From: Methanosarcina sp. UBA402
GTDB lineage: Archaea; Halobacteriota; Methanosarcinia; Methanosarcinales; Methanosarcinaceae
Reading direction: 5' to 3'
Length of the DNA: 13,726 bases
Assembly (NCBI GenBank): GCA_002509325.1
Contig: DADO01000013.1
Coordinates: forward strand, 1 to 13,726
Below, in pieces: positions 12,501-13,726 of the stretch (the stretch's first letter is position 1; each line of letters begins with the position of its first letter). The translations under genes were made by a program, and so were the position numbers. Under the pieces are notes generated by a model, which was not told where the DNA came from, did not search any database, and saw only the letters and a list, made by a program, of their open reading frames with translations.

Positions 12501-12527
12501 TTCTAAGCAAACCGATTCTAAGCAAAC
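12501..12527. repeat. 12-bp direct repeat, 15-bp period
   Basis: TTCTAAGCAAAC at 12501-12512 and again at 12516-12527, separated by CGA. It lies just upstream of the 12565 gene. Confidence 0.8.
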
Positions 12528-12564
12528 TTTATCTGAGATGAAAATCTCTTATAAGGGGATAGCA

Positions 12565-12879
12565 ATGCAACAGTATAAATTAAAGCGCGGTTTTAAGCCT
12601 GATATTGACAGGATTTACTCAGTAATGGAGGAGTGTTTCTCTGGAGAGATTTCCAGAAATGGAGACATCCTTGAGATCTCCTATGGAGCTATGTCAAATA
12701 TAAAAGTCTGGATCGAGAATAAGATGCTCGCTGTAGACACAATTTCAGACAAAACTGTAACTGATGACGAAATTGTCCTGCAGACCAATAAGGCCTTCAG
12801 GGATTTCCTGTACAAGGCTACCGGGTACACGGCAAAAGAGCGCGTAAAAAATGCCAAGAAGACAGTTGCAGAAGAATAA
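12565..12879 (+). CDS. DUF5611-like small protein
   Basis: 104 residues from the ATG at 12565, which has AAGGGGAT 4-5 bases upstream; an in-frame ATG at 12538 has no ribosome site and would add nine residues. The protein opens MQQYKLKRGFKPDIDRIYS, has a central strand-rich part (GDILEISYGAMSNIKVWIENKMLAVDT) and a C-terminal helical part (TNKAFRDFLYKATGYTAKERVKNAKK). This pattern matches a small family from Methanosarcina-like archaea that I know as DUF5611, function unknown; the name is from memory. It is soluble and basic at the C-terminus. Downstream, 67 bp away on the same strand, is the DUF98 gene, so the two may be cotranscribed. Confidence 0.7.
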   Translation: MQQYKLKRGFKPDIDRIYSVMEECFSGEISRNGDILEISYGAMSNIKVWIENKMLAVDTISDKTVTDDEIVLQTNKAFRDFLYKATGYTAKERVKNAKKTVAEE

Positions 12880-12946
12880 ATCTCCTGACAGCTCAATCCA
12901 GTTCTAAAATTTTTACTACCTGACGCCCCTACCTCGAGGTATCTTT

Positions 12947-13459
12947 TTGAGCACCAATTTTCTGGAAAAACTGAAGAGTTTTGAGATTCCTACCTGCCTG
13001 CGGGTCTGCTGTGGGACCGACGGTTCGGTGACCTTCCTCCTGGAGATAATGACCCGAAAGCAGGTAAGCGTAATAACGGAGTCCCAGCACACCGTTAAAG
13101 CCGACAAAGAGATGGCTGTCCTTCTTGGAGTTAAAGAAGGCAGTGAAATAAACGACAGGGTTGTTCGGCTCTCTGCAGGGGATACGGTCTTTGTCCATGC
13201 AAGGTCCCTCTCCCCTCTGGAACACATGCCTGAAACCATGCGGGAACAGCTCATGCGGGCGGACATCCCCATAGGTCGGATCCTGCGCAGCCACAATCTT
13301 GAGACCAGGCGCGATATGGGCGAACTCGAGATCCGGGAAGGGGAATCTACCTTCGACGGAATACCTGTCCTTTCGCGCTCCTACAAGATAGTCCACAACA
13401 ACCACATCCTCATGTGGATCAATGAGCACTTCCCGATCGATGAGCGCTGGAATTTATAA
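12947..13459 (+). CDS. Chorismate pyruvate-lyase-type protein (DUF98/UbiC-like)
   Basis: 170 residues, the size of a single chorismate-lyase fold. Family landmarks: a hydrophobic HTVKADKEMAVLLGV region, then DIPIGRILRSHNLETRRD (about 119-136), the conserved 'IGxILRxHxLETRR' block with an arginine expected to bind the carboxylates of chorismate. Near the end come LSRSYKIVHNNHILMWINEHFP, with the conserved 'SRxYxI-NxxxxxxIxExFP' pattern. Members of pfam01947 (DUF98) are known or proposed to convert chorismate to 4-hydroxybenzoate and pyruvate. What a methanogen uses 4-hydroxybenzoate for is not shown here. The start is TTG with GAGGT six bases upstream. Confidence 0.8.
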   Translation: MSTNFLEKLKSFEIPTCLRVCCGTDGSVTFLLEIMTRKQVSVITESQHTVKADKEMAVLLGVKEGSEINDRVVRLSAGDTVFVHARSLSPLEHMPETMREQLMRADIPIGRILRSHNLETRRDMGELEIREGESTFDGIPVLSRSYKIVHNNHILMWINEHFPIDERWNL

Positions 13460-13599
13460 AGTAAAATAAGCATAATACCGAAATGAGCAATAAAACTGAA
13501 AGATACAGGTTTTTTAAAGCCAGTGTCCCAATTTATTTAGAGTTGATTTACAAAATTCCCGGCAGTCTATTGAGATTTTTCCCCTATGGCGGCACCAGT

Positions 13600-13613
13600 C
13601 GAAAGCTTTATAT
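13600..13613 (+). promoter_or_regulatory. BRE/TATA promoter of tRNA-Thr
   Basis: CGAAAGCTTTATAT is a textbook archaeal BRE plus TATA box. Initiation about 26 bp downstream (near 13636) would give a leader of under 20 bases before the tRNA at 13654. Confidence 0.75.
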
Positions 13614-13633
13614 CTCTGCTGTGATATTTTGGA

Positions 13634-13650
13634 GATGCTCTTAGAGCATC
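13634..13650 (+). other. Perfect hairpin immediately before tRNA-Thr
   Basis: GATGCTC - TTA - GAGCATC, a perfect 7-bp inverted repeat with a 3-base loop, ends three bases before the tRNA 5' end. It occupies the expected start and leader of the precursor. Confidence 0.7.
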
Positions 13651-13653
13651 AGT

Positions 13654-13725
13654 GCCTTGGTGGCTTAGAGGTATAGCGCGTCCTTGGTAAGGACGAGGTC
13701 GCGGGTTCAAATCCCGCCCGAGGCT
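13654..13725 (+). tRNA. tRNA-Thr (anticodon GGT)
   Basis: Complete cloverleaf. Acceptor stem GCCTTGG (13654-13660) pairs with CCGAGGC (13718-13724), with one G-T wobble. D-arm GCT...AGC. Anticodon stem CGTCC/GGACG with loop TTGGTAA gives GGT, reading threonine ACC and ACT codons. T-arm GCGGG-TTCAAAT-CCCGC. Discriminator T at 13725; a further T follows at the window edge and no CCA is encoded. No intron. Confidence 0.95.
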
Positions 13726-13726
13726 T

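Noticed and set aside
12929..13429. 166-residue minus-strand frame opposite the DUF98 gene
   Set aside because: Shadow of the plus-strand gene, which has a ribosome site and clear family motifs; the minus frame has neither.
13483..13644. 53-residue ATG frame between the DUF98 gene and tRNA-Thr
   Set aside because: It has no ribosome site, runs through the tRNA BRE/TATA promoter and stops inside the leader hairpin, so it is most likely a chance frame.

Overview
The window reads as a chromosomal segment of a methanogenic archaeon, most likely a Methanosarcina. The reasons are a methanogenesis-marker-2 (PurM/SelD-like) gene, an archaeal-type nifB, a queC-queE-queD preQ0 cluster (preQ0 is the archaeosine precursor in archaea), BRE/TATA-type promoters, frequent TTG starts, and long AT-rich intergenic regions full of short tandem repeats.

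Positions 1-4640 look like an accessory metalloid and thiol-redox region. A decayed N-terminal fragment of a YtcJ-like amidohydrolase opens the window. It is followed by an AhpD-like CxxC protein ending in five cysteines, and then by an arsR repressor that diverges from a thioredoxin lipoprotein-ccdA pair. Two inverted repeats of the same design (ATCAA-N6-TTGAT core) sit in the arsR/thioredoxin intergenic region, one on each side, and look like ArsR operators. Downstream lie an ACR3 arsenite efflux permease and, convergent with it, a DGC-family zinc-binding protein. The simplest reading is an ArsR-controlled arsenic-resistance module in which efflux is coupled to an extracytoplasmic dithiol relay.

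Positions 4640-9940 hold more conserved genes: a YfcE/MJ0936-type metallophosphoesterase (-), then queC, a DUF366-type gene, queE and queD, all (+), which together should make preQ0. After them comes a stand-alone nifB, the radical-SAM maker of the NifB-co cluster for nitrogenase. A 30-bp tandem array of six copies stands directly upstream of queC.

Positions 9940-13726 hold a 2[4Fe-4S] ferredoxin (-), separated from nifB by a bidirectional hairpin terminator, and the methanogenesis marker 2 gene. Then come an unrecognised 102-aa protein (-), a DUF5611-like small protein, a DUF98/chorismate-pyruvate-lyase-type protein, and a complete tRNA-Thr(GGT) with its BRE/TATA promoter and a perfect hairpin in its 5' leader.

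Most intergenic regions in the second half carry their own unrelated short tandem repeat (14, 30, 15, about 15, 12, 22 and 15 bp periods). No CRISPR, insertion sequence, rRNA or replication origin was seen. The best candidates for something new are the ArsR-linked thioredoxin/CcdA/AhpD/ACR3/DGC module and the role of the DUF366 protein inside the preQ0 operon.
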